From contig CAJNBS010000006.1 of the NCBI GenBank assembly GCA_905221065.1, positions 17,937-81,936 of the forward strand: a stretch of 64,000 nt of DNA, read 5' to 3'. This document shows positions 63,872 to 64,000 of the stretch, piece by piece (the first letter of the stretch is position 1; each line of letters opens with the position of its first letter). A program made the position numbers and the translations under genes. The notes under the pieces are model-generated. The model was not told the origin of the DNA. It searched no databases and saw only the letters and a list, made by a program, of their open reading frames with translations. The stretch comes from a bacterium. GTDB taxonomy: Bacteria > Bacillota > Bacilli > Lactobacillales > Streptococcaceae.

Positions 63872-64000
63872 TGAACTGCACCCCGAAAGTTAGACAGAAA
63901 AAATCTAACTTTTGGGGTGTTTCTATTATGAAATTAACTTATGATGATAAAGTTCAGATCTATGAACTTAGAAAACAAGGATATAGCATAGAGAAGCTTT
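63872..64000 (+). mobile_element. Left end of an IS3-family insertion sequence
   Basis: The terminal region TGCACCCCGAAAGTTAGACA (63877-63896) is followed by an inverted match, TCTAACTTTTGGGGTG (63904-63919), and a transposase start. The element continues beyond the window, so the right end and target duplication cannot be seen. Confidence 0.75.
63928..64000 (+). CDS. IS3-family transposase OrfA, N-terminal fragment
   Basis: The frame starts MKLTYDDKVQIYELRKQGYS and runs off the window after 24 codons. The helix-turn-helix start and the DDKVQIYELRKQGYS sequence are typical of the IS150-type OrfA of streptococcal IS elements. It is intact as far as seen. Confidence 0.8.
   Translation, partial: MKLTYDDKVQIYELRKQGYSIEKL

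Overview
The window reads as a chromosome segment of a mitis-group streptococcus (S. mitis, S. pseudopneumoniae or S. pneumoniae). Gene content and order follow, from memory, the pneumococcal stretch recG - nan locus - pbp2B - recR - ddl - murF - ftsAZ - ylm - divIVA - ileS - gpmA - psa operon - pepO - relA - psaR - TCS01. Five BOX repeats, which are typical of this group, are present. Several features differ from the pneumococcal reference as I remember it, so a commensal mitis-type strain or a mosaic pneumococcus is most likely.

Region 1 (1-17.9 kb) is sialic-acid and glycan use: the end of recG, a small transcription unit behind a CiaR-type promoter, an acetyl esterase (axe1), a giant LPXTG-anchored sialidase carrying two V8-like serine protease domains, and a compact catabolic locus nanE-satABC-yhcH-yesL-npl-nanK with its convergent RpiR-family regulator. 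Three transcription starts share a repeated AAACTACTTTC motif, and three of the four nan-type promoters (nanA, nanE, npl) have a cre site overlapping the -35 box. No nanB, PTS unit or second ABC transporter is present. A RelBE-like toxin-antitoxin pair sits between two nearly identical terminator hairpins.

Region 2 (18-34 kb) is core cell-wall synthesis and division: pbp2B (with changes near the active site relative to the susceptible allele I remember), recR, ddl, murF, a Nudix gene, a membrane protein, ftsA, ftsZ, ylmE, sepF, ylmG, ylmH, divIVA, and ileS behind an Ile T-box with an ATC specifier.

Region 3 (34-60 kb) holds a nucleotidyltransferase, a small membrane protein, gpmA, a GH95 fucosidase, a two-gene ABC exporter, tpx-psaA-psaC-psaB (manganese uptake, PsaR-type operator), pepO, a metallo-beta-lactamase-fold hydrolase, a small secreted protein beside a decayed possible relative, relA, dtd, two related small membrane proteins, pnuC, psaR, a phosphoesterase, an Rrf2 regulator, a DUF218 membrane protein, a lipase-like protein and the two-component system 01 pair.

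Region 4 (60.3-64 kb) is AT-rich and accessory. It has an Rgg-type regulator with a divergent, previously unannotated 16-residue Trp-Trp peptide gene that has its own RBS and terminator, a decayed radical-SAM/SPASM peptide-maturase remnant, a dedicated ABC transporter, and the left end of an IS3-family element. I read it as the remains of a peptide-signalled RiPP locus and the best candidate for an undescribed system, next to the protease-sialidase fusion.
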